From positions 26,546 through 90,545 of the forward strand of contig NZ_CALEJS010000024.1 of assembly GCF_937898475.1 (NCBI RefSeq): a stretch of DNA of 64,000 nt, given 5' to 3'. Each line of letters begins with the position of its first letter. Within the stretch, counting starts at the first letter, position 1. Both the position numbers and the translations under genes were made by a program. The DNA comes from an uncultured Chitinophaga sp. Its GTDB lineage: Bacteria; Bacteroidota; Bacteroidia; Chitinophagales; Chitinophagaceae. A model generated the notes under the pieces. That model was not told the origin of the DNA, did no database searches, and saw nothing but the letters and a program-made list of their open reading frames with translations. Positions 26,625-36,095 of this stretch are shown here, piece after piece.

Positions 26625-27227
26625 ATGCACTTTAAAAGAATGCTGATGACAGATCCCGGGCCTCTTTCAAAAATAGAAGCGTTTGTCAGGAAAATAGTAC
26701 AGCCCAATGAAGAAGAATGGGAAGCGCTGGCCAACATCCTGCATCCAAAGACCTTGAAGAAAAAAGACCTGCTGTTAAAAGCAGGACAGGTATGCACGTT
26801 TATTGCCTTTATCAACTCCGGCGTGTTACGGGAGTATAACTACCTGTACGATAAAGAGGTGACCGTAGATTTTATGGGCGCCAATCAATTTACCAGCGAC
26901 TATCAAAGCTTTATTATGCAGGCGCCTTCCCGCCAGTATATAGAGGCGCTGACAGATGCGGAGGTGCTCATCCTGCAGAAAGACGCGATCAATGCCTTAT
27001 ATGACCAATACAAGATCTGGGAGCGATTCGGGCGGCTGATCATAGAGAAAGTGTTCTGTAATGCAGAAGAAAAACGGAAGAAGATCATCGCATCCACCCA
27101 CGAGGAACAGTACCGTGATTTTGTGGCCACTTACCCGGACATTATCCAGCAGGTGCCCCAGTATTATATAGCCTCCTATTTAGGATTAACACCGGAGCAC
27201 CTGAGCAGGCTGAGAAAGAAAGGTTAG
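26625..27227 (+). CDS. Crp/Fnr-family transcriptional regulator
   Basis: 200 residues. The cyclic-nucleotide-type beta-roll is visible (LKKKDLLLKAGQVCTFIAFINSGVLREY), followed by the long dimer helix and a short C-terminal HTH ending YYIASYLGLTPEHLSRLRKKG, the truncated form common in Bacteroidota. The start is uncertain among ATGs at 26625, 26640 and 26646. It lacks the Cys cluster of true Fnr. It converges on the LLM flavin enzyme gene, with only 6 bases between the stops. Confidence 0.85.
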   Translation: MHFKRMLMTDPGPLSKIEAFVRKIVQPNEEEWEALANILHPKTLKKKDLLLKAGQVCTFIAFINSGVLREYNYLYDKEVTVDFMGANQFTSDYQSFIMQAPSRQYIEALTDAEVLILQKDAINALYDQYKIWERFGRLIIEKVFCNAEEKRKKIIASTHEEQYRDFVATYPDIIQQVPQYYIASYLGLTPEHLSRLRKKG

Positions 27228-27233
27228 GACGAT

Positions 27234-28250
27234 CTAAAAATGTTTCTTCACTTCCGTACCGATCAGGGATATGGATTCCATCAATTGCTCCGCCGGTAAG
27301 CTGGCATTGTCCATCTGGAAAGTCACTCTCGTAATACCTCCCAATGCATTGTTGATATAAGCGATCTTTTCTGCTACATGTTCCGGACCGCCTACCAGCA
27401 GGGCGCCCTGCAAATCAACGGACCGTTCAAACTGGGACCTGGTCACGGGCGGCCAGCCACGTTCTTTACCAAATTTTGTCATAATGCGCGCATAGCCGGG
27501 ATAATATTCCTCCATTGCCTTTGCGTTGCTGCTGGCTACATATCCCGGTAAATGGACGCCCACTTTCAGTTGTGCTGCCGGAAATCCTGCTTTGAGTCCG
27601 GATTCCCTGTACAGGTCTATCAGCGGGCGGAAACGATGCGTCTCCCCTCCTATGATGGCCACCATGAGCGGAAGGCCTAGTTTTCCTGCACGGGCAAATG
27701 AGCCGGGAGTGCCTCCTACGCCCAGCCACACGGGCAGCTTATCCTGCACGGGGCGCGGGTATACCGGCTGGTTGATCAGCGCGGGGCGGTACCTGCCCGA
27801 CCAGTTAATATATTCTTCGTCCCTGAGCCGGAGCAGTAAGTTTAATTTCTCTGTAAACAGCGCATCATAATCATCCAGGCTGAAACCAAACAGGGGAAAT
27901 GCCTCTGTAGCGGATCCTCTGCCGGCTACTATCTCTGCCCGGCCGTTGGAGATCAGGTCAAGCGTAGCAAACTCCTGGAATACCCGCACGGGGTCTGCCG
28001 TGCTTAAAACCGTGACGGCGCTTGTCAGCCGGATGTTCTTTGTGCGGCTGGCGGCTGCCGCCAGGATCAAGCCGGGAGCCGAATCCAGGAACTCTTTCCG
28101 GTGGTGTTCCCCAATGCCGAAAACATCCAGTCCTACCGTGTCTGCCAGAATGATCCTGTCCAGCAATTGTGCAATGGCCTGGTGTGCCGATATAGCGTTC
28201 TTATCATCGTTCAGATCTACTGAAGCAAAGCTGTCAATACCTATTTCCAT
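27234..28250 (-). CDS. LLM-class flavin-dependent oxidoreductase (luciferase-like)
   Basis: The ATG at 28250 gives MEIGIDSFAS, the family's usual start; an ATG 12 bases upstream is also in frame. About 338 residues of the bacterial-luciferase TIM barrel: LGLDVFGIGEHHR-like region (VGLDVFGIGEHHRKEF), RLTSAVTVLSTADPVRVFQEFATLDLIS and RAEIVAGRGS. It uses FMNH2 to oxidise an unknown substrate. It is monocistronic; no dedicated flavin reductase is adjacent. Confidence 0.9.
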   Translation of the reverse strand: MEIGIDSFASVDLNDDKNAISAHQAIAQLLDRIILADTVGLDVFGIGEHHRKEFLDSAPGLILAAAASRTKNIRLTSAVTVLSTADPVRVFQEFATLDLISNGRAEIVAGRGSATEAFPLFGFSLDDYDALFTEKLNLLLRLRDEEYINWSGRYRPALINQPVYPRPVQDKLPVWLGVGGTPGSFARAGKLGLPLMVAIIGGETHRFRPLIDLYRESGLKAGFPAAQLKVGVHLPGYVASSNAKAMEEYYPGYARIMTKFGKERGWPPVTRSQFERSVDLQGALLVGGPEHVAEKIAYINNALGGITRVTFQMDNASLPAEQLMESISLIGTEVKKHF

Positions 28251-28313
28251 AATTGAGCACAAAGATGAGATTTAACAGGGCTCAATGCGGATGGGTTACC
28301 AAAAGGTAAGCGG

Positions 28314-29270
28314 TTAAGGCCTGGAAGCTGCTTTCAACAGGGCTTCCACCTGGCTGATCTTACCGGCTCCGCTTGTACGCAGCAGGATCTTTCCTGCTGG
28401 ATCGATCAGGATCTGTGTGGGATATGCTTCTACTTTGAATCTTTTGATGATGGAAGTTCCATAATTATCCTTCATGTCTTCAAAGAGGTGCGTCCATTGC
28501 ATGTGATGCGTTTTAATGAGTTGCTGCAGCCGGGGAATGTTCTTTTGCTCATCATATGCAATATTCACAATGGAAAGGATATCATGGTACTGCCGATCCA
28601 GTTGCACCAGGTCTGGTATAGCGCTTATACAGGGATTACACCAGGAGCCCCAGAAATCGAGCAATACATACCTGCCGCGCAGCGTATTGAGCGCAAAGGG
28701 TTGCCCATCGATGGTTTTTCCTGCAAAGGGATAAGCATCTTCACCCGGCTGACTGCCCGTGACGGACGCTCCTTTCCCTGCATTTTTAAACACGATCTCC
28801 CCACCATAAGTGATGGGCTGATCGTCGCCGAAGTCAAGGTTATTGTTTGCATCTGTTATCAATACTCTTTTGCCGTTTGCCGCAAAGCCGGACAGGATAA
28901 ATACGATATGCCTGATGGGATGGGCACTCAGGGACAATGTATCCGTGCTGGATTTGCTGAGCTCATTCACAATTGTTTCCGGCGACATCCGCCCGTTCAG
29001 TCGCTGGTATAGTTCATACATTCCCTGCTGCGGCTGAAAATCCAGCTCTTTGATCACGGGGTTGGCCAGCGTTGCGGGGATGCCTTTAAAGCTGCGTGCG
29101 GAGTCGAAGTTAAAACTATAGGACCCGTATAGCATTGCGGGGCTTAACCGGGGTGATCCCGGACCCGTCCCGGGAACTGTCTTCAACGCTACCCTGATCT
29201 CGGGTTGCTGTGCATAGGTACGCCCCGCCATTGCGAAGGCTAACAACAGGATGAATGATCTTCTTTTCAT
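28314..29270 (-). CDS. TlpA-family exported thiol-disulfide reductase
   Basis: 318 residues with a signal peptide ending RTYAQ (residue ~21). The N-terminal ~170 residues are a beta-rich domain with no recognisable family. The C-terminal thioredoxin fold starts near residue 178, with DFWGSWCNPC (C211, C214) and the cis-proline region VEAYPTQILID. A periplasmic or surface redox role is expected. A single gene, not linked to the DsbD cluster. Confidence 0.88.
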   Translation of the reverse strand: MKRRSFILLLAFAMAGRTYAQQPEIRVALKTVPGTGPGSPRLSPAMLYGSYSFNFDSARSFKGIPATLANPVIKELDFQPQQGMYELYQRLNGRMSPETIVNELSKSSTDTLSLSAHPIRHIVFILSGFAANGKRVLITDANNNLDFGDDQPITYGGEIVFKNAGKGASVTGSQPGEDAYPFAGKTIDGQPFALNTLRGRYVLLDFWGSWCNPCISAIPDLVQLDRQYHDILSIVNIAYDEQKNIPRLQQLIKTHHMQWTHLFEDMKDNYGTSIIKRFKVEAYPTQILIDPAGKILLRTSGAGKISQVEALLKAASRP

Positions 29271-29353
29271 AGTATGAAAAGGTAATACTTATTATCAACT
29301 AGTTCAATTGCCCGTTTTCGTTACGCTAAAAGAAATTGTGTATATTAGCCGCT

Positions 29354-30316
29354 ATGGCTTCTCTAAAGACGATCTTCCACGTGGCACTCACTGCAGCAGG
29401 CCTGACATATGGCCTGAACAGCACTGCACAACAGGCTTCCATTTTTCTGGCTGACCCTACCATCTTCCCTGATAAAGGAAAGTATTATCTCTATGGCACC
29501 GGCAGCAACCAGGGCTTCCCGGTATACACCTCTACAGACCTGGAAAGCTGGCAGCAGTCGAAAGACAGCGCAGGGCAGCTGGCGCTGAAACGCGGCGAAA
29601 CGTTTGGTGATAAAGGGTTCTGGGCGCCGCAGGTGTTTACTTACAAAGGCAGCTATTACATGGCTTATACGGCCAACGAACAGATCGCGATTGCCAAAGC
29701 GGCGGGTCCCGCGGGTCCTTTCAGGCAGAACGCATTGGTTCCTTTAAGCGGAAGCGGCAAGCAGATAGATCCGTTCATCTTCTTTGACAAGGGGAAGGTT
29801 TATCTCTACCACGTGAAGCTGCAGGATGGCAATCGCATTTTTGTAACGGAGATGAAACCGGATCTGTCAGATATTATTCCCGGTACTGAAAAAGAATGTA
29901 TATCGAGCAGTGAAGGATGGGAGAACACGGCGAATGCCAAATGGCCGGTAGCAGAAGGTCCGACGGTGTTAAAACATAAGGATACGTATTACCTGATCTA
30001 TTCCTCCAATGATTTCCGGAATAAGGATTACGCGGTAGGATATGCCACCGCGCCCTCTCCTGCAGGTCCCTGGAAGAAATATACCGGCAACCCGGTTATC
30101 AGCCGGCATACGGTGGGGCATAACGGAACCGGGCATGGTGATGTGTTTGCAGATAAAAAAGGGCAGCTGTATTACGTGTTGCACACGCATCATTCAGACA
30201 ACAAGGTATCGCCCCGGGCTACTGCGATGGTGAAGCTAAGGTTTAAGCCGGTGAAAGGCGGAGCGGATGTGCTGGAAGTAGAACAAGGATCATTTAAGTT
30301 CCTGGGTACGGATTGA
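29354..30316 (+). CDS. Glycoside hydrolase family 43 enzyme
   Basis: The ATG at 29354 starts a ~27-residue signal peptide; the open frame reaches a TTG at 29336 but adds nothing. About 320 residues forming the five-bladed GH43 propeller. The expected triad is present: D34 (LADPTIF, base), D139 (QIDPFIF, pKa modulator) and E201 (VAEGPTV, acid). The family cleaves arabinose-, xylose- or galactose-containing polysaccharides with inversion. Unusually for this phylum it stands alone, away from both SusCD pairs. Its 3' end abuts a decayed BCCT transporter fragment. Confidence 0.9.
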   Translation: MASLKTIFHVALTAAGLTYGLNSTAQQASIFLADPTIFPDKGKYYLYGTGSNQGFPVYTSTDLESWQQSKDSAGQLALKRGETFGDKGFWAPQVFTYKGSYYMAYTANEQIAIAKAAGPAGPFRQNALVPLSGSGKQIDPFIFFDKGKVYLYHVKLQDGNRIFVTEMKPDLSDIIPGTEKECISSSEGWENTANAKWPVAEGPTVLKHKDTYYLIYSSNDFRNKDYAVGYATAPSPAGPWKKYTGNPVISRHTVGHNGTGHGDVFADKKGQLYYVLHTHHSDNKVSPRATAMVKLRFKPVKGGADVLEVEQGSFKFLGTD

Positions 30317-30529
30317 TAAAAGGCCACACACAGGCAGAAGATCACGATGAAGTTGACCGCCAGGATCAAAAACCAGCCAAGATTTTCCGTTATGAAGTTC
30401 TGCGCACGTGCGAACCACTCATCCGCCGATTCCCTGAAGACCAGGCATAGCATGAGGCCTTAACATCACCAATGCAAATGATACAAAGAAAACGGGCTTA
30501 TTGATGGTAAATGCATTTCTTTTATACAT
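30317..30529 (-). pseudogene. N-terminal remnant of a BCCT-family choline/glycine-betaine transporter
   Basis: From the ATG at 30529 one frame reads MYKRNAFTINKPVFFVSFAL, then loses the frame. The next frame continues with FRESADEWFARAQNFITENL and GWFLILAVNFIVIFCLCVAF. Joined, these match the start of BCCT transporters (INKPVFF, then the ESA-EWF and ITENLGW motifs before the second membrane helix). Homology stops abruptly at the GH43 stop codon, so ~450 residues are gone and a frameshift is present. Confidence 0.7.
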
Positions 30530-30588
30530 GGAGCACAAATCGAAGTGAATACAGTGATGCTGCAATTGCGGCGCCACCTGTTCGCTAT

Positions 30589-31581
30589 TCACTTACCGGG
30601 ATGGCGCAGCTGTTTTCTTAAAAAGAGTACCGTTAATCCGGTAACAGCTGCAGCTGCTGCAATGTTCAATATTCGTGACGCGCCGGGCCTGATCCGTGCG
30701 GGGGAATTTTGCCTGACGCCCATGGCGTAGTGAACAGTGCTGAACAGGTTACCGTCTGTGTCTGCCGCTGTCCGGGCCACTTTAAAGTATCCCTTCATCA
30801 GCAGACCGGTAAGCTTCATCATTGTTTCCGGCGCAAGGGAGTGTCCCAGCCTGAACAGTATGGCAGCCGCTCCGCCGGGATACCTGACAGGCATCGGGCG
30901 CAGTATGGATGCCTTAACAGCATTGGCCACGATCATGGGATCATATACCGGTGGTGCAGGTTTTAACACTTTCCCGGTATAGTTACCGGCATGCAATATG
31001 CCCGGGGTGTCTAAGAAAGGAGGAAAAAGATCCACCACATGTATACGGGGCCAACCGGTCAGTTCACCTTTTAATGCCTCGAAAAATCCTCTCAATGCAA
31101 ATTTACTGGCGCTGTAGGCTTCGCCAAAAGGCACCGGTACATATCCGCCGATGGAGATATTGTTAATGAGCGTACCGGTTTTCTGCTGCTTAAAGTAGGG
31201 CAGCACTGCGTATGCCCCTCTCATATAGCCCAGCAGGTTAGTGCTGATCACCTTTTCATGTATGGCCCAGGGCGTTTGCTCAAAGGGGCCCGCAGCAAGC
31301 ACGCCGGCATTATTAAACCATACGTCTATCCTGCTTTTCCATGCAAATGATGTTACCGCCAGCTGTTGCATGGCTGCGTAATCAGTTACATCAGTGGGTA
31401 CTACCAGCGCTTCCGCGCCAAGATCCCTGCATTCATCCGCTACCTGCCGGAGCGCCTGCTCATTGCGCGATGCGAGCACCACGCAGGCGCCATTACGGGC
31501 AAGCTCTAGGGCGGTACAGCGGCCTGCCCCGCTTGAAGCGCCTGTTATCACAACTACTTTTCCGGGGATACTGTTATTCAT
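30589..31581 (-). CDS. Short-chain dehydrogenase with a C-terminal membrane anchor
   Basis: 330 residues. SDR motifs are TGASSGAGR (residues 13-21), FNNAGVL, serine region INNISIGGY and YSASK. The extra C-terminal ~80 residues end with ILNIAAAAAVTGLTVLFLRK, a single membrane helix, so it is likely inner-membrane-tethered with the enzyme in the cytosol. Unlike the other SDRs here it has no AraC or HxlR neighbour. It is divergent from the serine hydrolase at 31740. Confidence 0.88.
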   Translation of the reverse strand: MNNSIPGKVVVITGASSGAGRCTALELARNGACVVLASRNEQALRQVADECRDLGAEALVVPTDVTDYAAMQQLAVTSFAWKSRIDVWFNNAGVLAAGPFEQTPWAIHEKVISTNLLGYMRGAYAVLPYFKQQKTGTLINNISIGGYVPVPFGEAYSASKFALRGFFEALKGELTGWPRIHVVDLFPPFLDTPGILHAGNYTGKVLKPAPPVYDPMIVANAVKASILRPMPVRYPGGAAAILFRLGHSLAPETMMKLTGLLMKGYFKVARTAADTDGNLFSTVHYAMGVRQNSPARIRPGASRILNIAAAAAVTGLTVLFLRKQLRHPGK

Positions 31582-31739
31582 GATAAAGCAGGATCAAAAG
31601 ATGCGCCAATAAGCATTGTTCAGTATGCTGAAATTAGAGGCTGAAAGATGTTTAGCCCGGTTATTGACGAACGGTTGTGTCTTCTCCCCAAAAATCTTTA
31701 CATTCAGACAGCCATTTAAAAGACTAAACCGTTCCACGT

Positions 31740-33023
31740 ATGAAAAAGATCATGCTTGCCGTATTATTACCCGGTCTCCTTGTACTGAGTGCCTACCAGC
31801 TGTTGCATCCAAAGCATGCCCCGGAGGCAATTGTCAACGCCAGCGTTAAAACCCGTATTGACGCCACCTTAAAAAGCTTTATCGATTCTAACAAAACCGT
31901 GGGGTTATCGGCCCTGGTATTTGAGAAGGGCAAGGAAGTGTTTTATAACGCCTATGGCTTTGCCGACCGTGAGAACCGGGTACCGATGGACCGCAATACC
32001 ATTGTGCGCATTTACTCCATGACCAAGCCGGTGACCGGTGTAGCGCTGATGACGCTGTATGAAAAAGGCGCTTTTCAGCTCGATGATCCCCTGTCAAAGT
32101 ATGCGCCTGAATTTGCGGATATGAAAGTGTACAGGGGTACGGATGCCAATGGTAATTTCATACTGGAACCTGCCAAAAGGCCCATCACCATCCGCGATCT
32201 TACCCGCCATACTGCTGGATTTGCGGTGGATAATCACCCCGCTCTGGGCGCCGCCATACAAAAGGTGCAGCCGATGAACCCCGACAATACACTTGCTGAA
32301 ATGGCGAAAAAGCTGGCCAGCCTTCCACTGCAGTTCCACCCCGGTGATGAATGGGCATATGGCGTTTCAGTAGACGTACAGGCATACCTGGTAGAAAAGC
32401 TTTCCGGTAAACCTTTTGATCAATACCTGAAGGAAACCATTTTTGATCCGCTGAAAATGACAAATACCCGGTATGTGATACCTGAAAGCGACCAAAAAAG
32501 ACTGGCAGCGCTGTACAACCGCAGCGAAGATGGTACACTTACCCGCATGCCCGATGAACGCGCCAATTTTATGCATACCAAAGCGCATGCCTTAACACCG
32601 GGCGGCTGGGGACTGACCTCTACCCTGGACGATTATATGAAATTTGCACAGATGCTGGTGAATAAAGGCCGTGCAGGTAATGTACAGATACTGAAACCGG
32701 AGACGGTTGCGCTGATGGCCACCAACCAGCTGCCGGATACTATTTCAAACCGCATGTGGCTGCCCAGTAAGGGCCGTGTGGGTTTTGGAATTGATTTCGC
32801 GGTACGCACGCAGCCGCCCATGACTAAAGATGAGAATAATGGTATAGTGGGTGAATTTTTCTGGGATGGCGCGGCAAGTACCTTATTCTGGGTGGATCCT
32901 AAGAATGATCTGACAGCAGTGCTGTTTACGCAGCTGATGCCTTTTGATAAGGTGAAACTGCATAAGCGTTTTCGTGATGCGGTGTACGGGGAATATGAAC
33001 CGAAGAACACGGCAAAGCAATAA
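31740..33023 (+). CDS. Serine hydrolase, class-C beta-lactamase/esterase family
   Basis: 427 residues with an N-terminal hydrophobic signal or anchor (residues 4-20). The SxxK motif is YSMTK (S93, K96) and the second motif is the tyrosine in WAYGVSVD near residue 205. GGWGLTSTLDDYMKFAQML is the usual family segment. Members are exported esterases, D-aminopeptidases or DD-peptidases; true beta-lactamase activity is not implied. Upstream is a divergent SDR, and the alpha/beta hydrolase gene converges from downstream. Confidence 0.88.
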   Translation: MKKIMLAVLLPGLLVLSAYQLLHPKHAPEAIVNASVKTRIDATLKSFIDSNKTVGLSALVFEKGKEVFYNAYGFADRENRVPMDRNTIVRIYSMTKPVTGVALMTLYEKGAFQLDDPLSKYAPEFADMKVYRGTDANGNFILEPAKRPITIRDLTRHTAGFAVDNHPALGAAIQKVQPMNPDNTLAEMAKKLASLPLQFHPGDEWAYGVSVDVQAYLVEKLSGKPFDQYLKETIFDPLKMTNTRYVIPESDQKRLAALYNRSEDGTLTRMPDERANFMHTKAHALTPGGWGLTSTLDDYMKFAQMLVNKGRAGNVQILKPETVALMATNQLPDTISNRMWLPSKGRVGFGIDFAVRTQPPMTKDENNGIVGEFFWDGAASTLFWVDPKNDLTAVLFTQLMPFDKVKLHKRFRDAVYGEYEPKNTAKQ

Positions 33024-33051
33024 ACATTCACAAAACTTATCTTCGATATTA

Positions 33052-33783
33052 CTACATAATGAATCCCATGATAGCCTTCAAAGTTTCATCCTGTTGTTGT
33101 TCTCTGCTGATGGTTGCGCTGTTATCGCCAAACTGAAAACCGTAATAAGCGAACTGGGAATGATTGGCGCCCGCTATCCGTACAAACTTCGTCGCCGGCG
33201 GAAGCTTTGGTTTATTATCCAGTACAGATTTCTCGTCTGCCACCCCATCCCTTGCACCATATATTTTCATGACAGGTAGTTTGCTGCCAGCTAATGAGAT
33301 ATCCCGGGGATGGGTACTGGCAATCAGTATCAGCTTGTTTATCAGTGCAGGGTTTTCATAAACGAATTGTGCGGCCATCTTTGCTCCCTGTGAATGCCCT
33401 GCCAGGATATAAGTTTTACCTGTGTCTCTGAACAGCTGTAACCCTTTGGGTTTGTTATAACCTTTAGTGGCCAGCCGCCAGGGCATTTTTATCAAATATA
33501 CCGCTGTGCCCTTATCCGCGATCTTTCTGCAAAGCGGCACATATGCTTCCGGATCTACCATCGCGCCGGGGTAAAAGATTAAAACATTCTTAAACGCGGC
33601 AGATGGGGTAAATGAATAGAAATCACTGTTCTCCTTTACTTCAACCGATTTATTACTTTTCAAAAATGCCGGGTCAACACCATGTGCCTGGTAAGAGTAG
33701 ATTAACCAGGCCATAAAGGACAGTCCGCCGGATATCCAGATAATCCTTATGATCTTTCGAATAGTCCATTTTTTAGCCATCAT
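33052..33783 (-). CDS. Membrane-anchored alpha/beta hydrolase
   Basis: The adjacent ATGs at 33783/33780 (MMAKKWTIRK) are the best start; the frame is open to a TTG at 33849. About 243 residues with one membrane helix (IIWISGGLSFMAWLIYSY) and then an alpha/beta hydrolase fold. The nucleophile elbow is AGHSQGAK, the acid is probably YGARDGVAD and the histidine GANHSQF. The oxyanion region VLIFYPGAMVDPEAY suggests a dienelactone-hydrolase-like or carboxylesterase activity at the outer face of the inner membrane. Confidence 0.82.
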   Translation of the reverse strand: MMAKKWTIRKIIRIIWISGGLSFMAWLIYSYQAHGVDPAFLKSNKSVEVKENSDFYSFTPSAAFKNVLIFYPGAMVDPEAYVPLCRKIADKGTAVYLIKMPWRLATKGYNKPKGLQLFRDTGKTYILAGHSQGAKMAAQFVYENPALINKLILIASTHPRDISLAGSKLPVMKIYGARDGVADEKSVLDNKPKLPPATKFVRIAGANHSQFAYYGFQFGDNSATISREQQQDETLKAIMGFIM

Positions 33784-33880
33784 CAATAGGTTAGTTTGAG
33801 TGTGATTAACATTTCCAACATAGGTAAAAATTTGCAGAATACATAACAAAAAGCTTCCAACCGCTACCTCTTCCCCTCTA

Positions 33881-33898
33881 TTTAACTTAAGTGAAAAT
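33881..33898 (+). promoter_or_regulatory. Candidate redox operator upstream of osmC-trxB
   Basis: TTTAACTTAAGTGAAAAT, 49 bases before the OsmC start. It agrees with the two copies between dsbD and the peroxiredoxin gene (52319-52336 and 52400-52417) at 16 of 18 or more positions. Confidence 0.55.
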
Positions 33899-33947
33899 CT
33901 GATAACCTATTTCATCGCACCTTTACATCAACAAAAACACAAACAAA

Positions 33948-34388
33948 ATGAAAAGATCATCAAAAGCCCTTTGGAATGGCGACCTGAGTACAGGTCATGG
34001 CGAATTAACTACAGACAGTCTTGTACTGAATAAAACACAATACTCATTCAACACCCGTTTTGGCGATGTAATTGGTACCAACCCGGAAGAACTGCTGGCG
34101 GCTGCGCATGCAGGCTGCTTTACAATGGCGCTGGCTTATGCCCTTTCAAAGGCAGGACTGAAACCCGGAGCGCTGGAAACCACCGCTACCGTTAATGCCG
34201 ACCTGGCTAAAGGCGGGATCACCGGTATTGAACTGACGTTGAACGCCGCACACATTGAAGGCCTGTCTGCCGAAGCGTTCCTGGAATACGCTGCTGATGC
34301 CAAACTAAACTGCCTGCTGTCTAAAGCGCTGGCCAGTGTGGAGATCAGCCTGAATGTGAATTATGAAGCACATGCTGTAGTAAGCTGA
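33948..34388 (+). CDS. OsmC/Ohr-family peroxiredoxin-like protein
   Basis: 146 residues, the normal OsmC length. The two redox cysteines are C57 (AAHAGCFTMAL) and C122 (LNCLLSKAL), with a preceding Glu in the NPEELL motif, as expected for a thiol-dependent (organic) hydroperoxide reductase in the cytosol. It is 22 bases upstream of a thioredoxin reductase gene on the same strand, which could recycle the system. It is preceded by the candidate redox operator at 33881. Confidence 0.92.
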   Translation: MKRSSKALWNGDLSTGHGELTTDSLVLNKTQYSFNTRFGDVIGTNPEELLAAAHAGCFTMALAYALSKAGLKPGALETTATVNADLAKGGITGIELTLNAAHIEGLSAEAFLEYAADAKLNCLLSKALASVEISLNVNYEAHAVVS

Positions 34389-34410
34389 GCGTAATTTAAA
34401 ATGTAGAACC

Positions 34411-35394
34411 ATGTTAACGGAAACAGCACATACCAGGTGCCTGATCATCGGATCAGGCCCTGCCGGGTATACAGCCGCCATCTACGCGTCGCGCGCCGGA
34501 CTTGCGCCGGTGATGTATACAGGCATAGAGCCCGGGGGACAATTAACAAAAACCACCGAAGTAGAGAACTTCCCCGGCTACCCACAGGGCATCCTCGGTC
34601 CGGACATGATGGAAGACTTTCGCAGTCAGGCCCTCCGCCTGGGTACGGAAATCCGGTACGGTTATGTGAGCAGTGTGGATTTCAGCCGGTATCCTTACGA
34701 GGTGACTGTCGACGAGCGGGAAACCATACTTGCCGACAGCATTATCATCTCTACGGGCGCTTCTGCAAAATGGCTGGGATTAGAGTCAGAAGCCAGGTAC
34801 AATGGCGCCGGCGTTTCTGCATGCGCAGTATGCGACGGCTTCTTCTTCCGCGGGAAAGATGTGGCGCTGGTGGGCGCGGGTGATACAGCAGCGGAAGAAG
34901 CCACCTACCTGTCAAAGCTGGCGAACAAGGTATATATGCTGGTGAGGCGCGATGAATTCCGCGCATCCAAACTGATGGCAGACCGTGTGCGCAGCACTCC
35001 CAATATCGAAGTGCGCTATAATACCGAAACGCTGGAGGTGCTGGGCGATGGCCGCAGCATGACCGGCCTCAGAATATACAACCATCAACAACAGCAGGAG
35101 TCCAGCCTCGAGGTGAGCGGCCTTTTCGTGGCCATTGGTCACCAGCCCAATACGGAGATATTCCGCGGCGCCATAGACATGGACGAAACGGGGTATATCA
35201 AAACCGCACCGGGATCCACCGCTACCAACCTCCCGGGGGTGTTTTGCTGTGGCGATGCCCAGGACCGGGTGTACCGCCAGGCCATTACCGCAGCCGGAAC
35301 CGGTTGTATGGCAGCCCTGGATGCAGAACGTTTTCTCAGCGGGCAGGCAGCCGGCCTTTCATTTACAGTTAACAACCTTCAGCCCGCCAGTTAA
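34411..35394 (+). CDS. trxB: Thioredoxin-disulfide reductase
   Basis: 327 residues. FAD-binding IIGSGPAGYTAAIYASRA at ~12-30, redox pair CAVC (C138, C141), NADPH-binding VALVGAGDTAAEEA at ~152-165, and a C-terminal FAD motif GVFCCGDAQD with RQAITAAGTGCMAA. This is the complete low-molecular-weight TrxR architecture. It transfers NADPH electrons to thioredoxin in the cytosol. It is probably co-transcribed with osmC. Confidence 0.95.
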   Translation: MLTETAHTRCLIIGSGPAGYTAAIYASRAGLAPVMYTGIEPGGQLTKTTEVENFPGYPQGILGPDMMEDFRSQALRLGTEIRYGYVSSVDFSRYPYEVTVDERETILADSIIISTGASAKWLGLESEARYNGAGVSACAVCDGFFFRGKDVALVGAGDTAAEEATYLSKLANKVYMLVRRDEFRASKLMADRVRSTPNIEVRYNTETLEVLGDGRSMTGLRIYNHQQQQESSLEVSGLFVAIGHQPNTEIFRGAIDMDETGYIKTAPGSTATNLPGVFCCGDAQDRVYRQAITAAGTGCMAALDAERFLSGQAAGLSFTVNNLQPAS

Positions 35395-35420
35395 GGCGGG
35401 TGTTTATATATAGTCAGGTA

Positions 35421-35455
35421 AAAAGCCGTATCATTTAATGGTACGGCTTTTACGC
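35421..35455 (+). terminator. Rho-independent terminator after trxB
   Basis: AAAAGCCGTA pairs with TACGGCTTTT around a loop that itself can pair (CATT/AATG). A smaller CCCGCC/GGCGGG hairpin at 35383-35400 spans the trxB stop codon. Confidence 0.8.
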
Positions 35456-35504
35456 TTTGATAGAGTTAAAAACTGTCAGCTTAAATTGCTACTTTCGTTT
35501 TAAG

Positions 35505-36095
35505 ATGACCTCTTATCTCAAGCTTAGCGATCAGGATCTGGCCGCCCTTTTAAGGGAGGGTGACGAAGCTGCGTTCAAGGCGGTCTATCAGCAATACTGG
35601 GACAAACTGCTGGCGCTCGCAGGCAGGCGTTTAGGCAATATTGATGAGGCGGAAGACGTAGTACAGGACATATTTCTCCATCTCTGGAAACGCAGGGAAA
35701 GCTTTGAGCTGAAAGTGAATTTCGAGCATTATTTTGCCGTTGCCGTCAAATTTGAGGTCATCAACCGTTTAGCGAAACGATCCAGGGAACAGGAAAGAGA
35801 TCATGCCTTTGCAAAGGAAACTCCCGGCCACCAGGCCCCCCTGCTCCCCGCTTTTGACCTGGAGCAGCTGCAAAAACAGCTGGAAGCCACCATCAGTACC
35901 CTGCCCCCGAAATGCCAGCTGGTTTTCCGCATGAGCCGCAGAACAGACTATACCAACAAGAAAATAGCCGAACAGCTGCATATTTCCGAGAAGGCGGTTG
36001 AAAAACAGGTTACCCGCGCCTTAAAACTGCTCAAATCCCGTTTTGGGCCCATGTTAACCCTGGCATTACTGCTGCTGCCGCGGGTAAAACCCTGA
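35505..36095 (+). CDS. ECF-type RNA polymerase sigma factor (RpoE/FecI family)
   Basis: The ATG at 35505 (MTSYLKLSDQD) is preferred; the open frame begins at a TTG 48 bases earlier. About 196 residues: sigma-2 with FKAVYQQYWDKLLALAGRRL and EAEDVVQDIFLHLWKRR, and sigma-4 with LPPKCQLVFRMSR and the HTH NKKIAEQLHISEKAVEKQVTRALK. It directs transcription of the downstream FecR/SusC/SusD genes, as is usual for such Bacteroidota loci. Confidence 0.93.
   Translation: MTSYLKLSDQDLAALLREGDEAAFKAVYQQYWDKLLALAGRRLGNIDEAEDVVQDIFLHLWKRRESFELKVNFEHYFAVAVKFEVINRLAKRSREQERDHAFAKETPGHQAPLLPAFDLEQLQKQLEATISTLPPKCQLVFRMSRRTDYTNKKIAEQLHISEKAVEKQVTRALKLLKSRFGPMLTLALLLLPRVKP

Noticed and set aside
30190..30453. 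An intact small membrane protein gene on the minus strand
   Set aside because: Its N-terminal motif is the middle of a BCCT transporter start that is frameshifted; the rest is antisense to GH43. It is better described as a transporter remnant.
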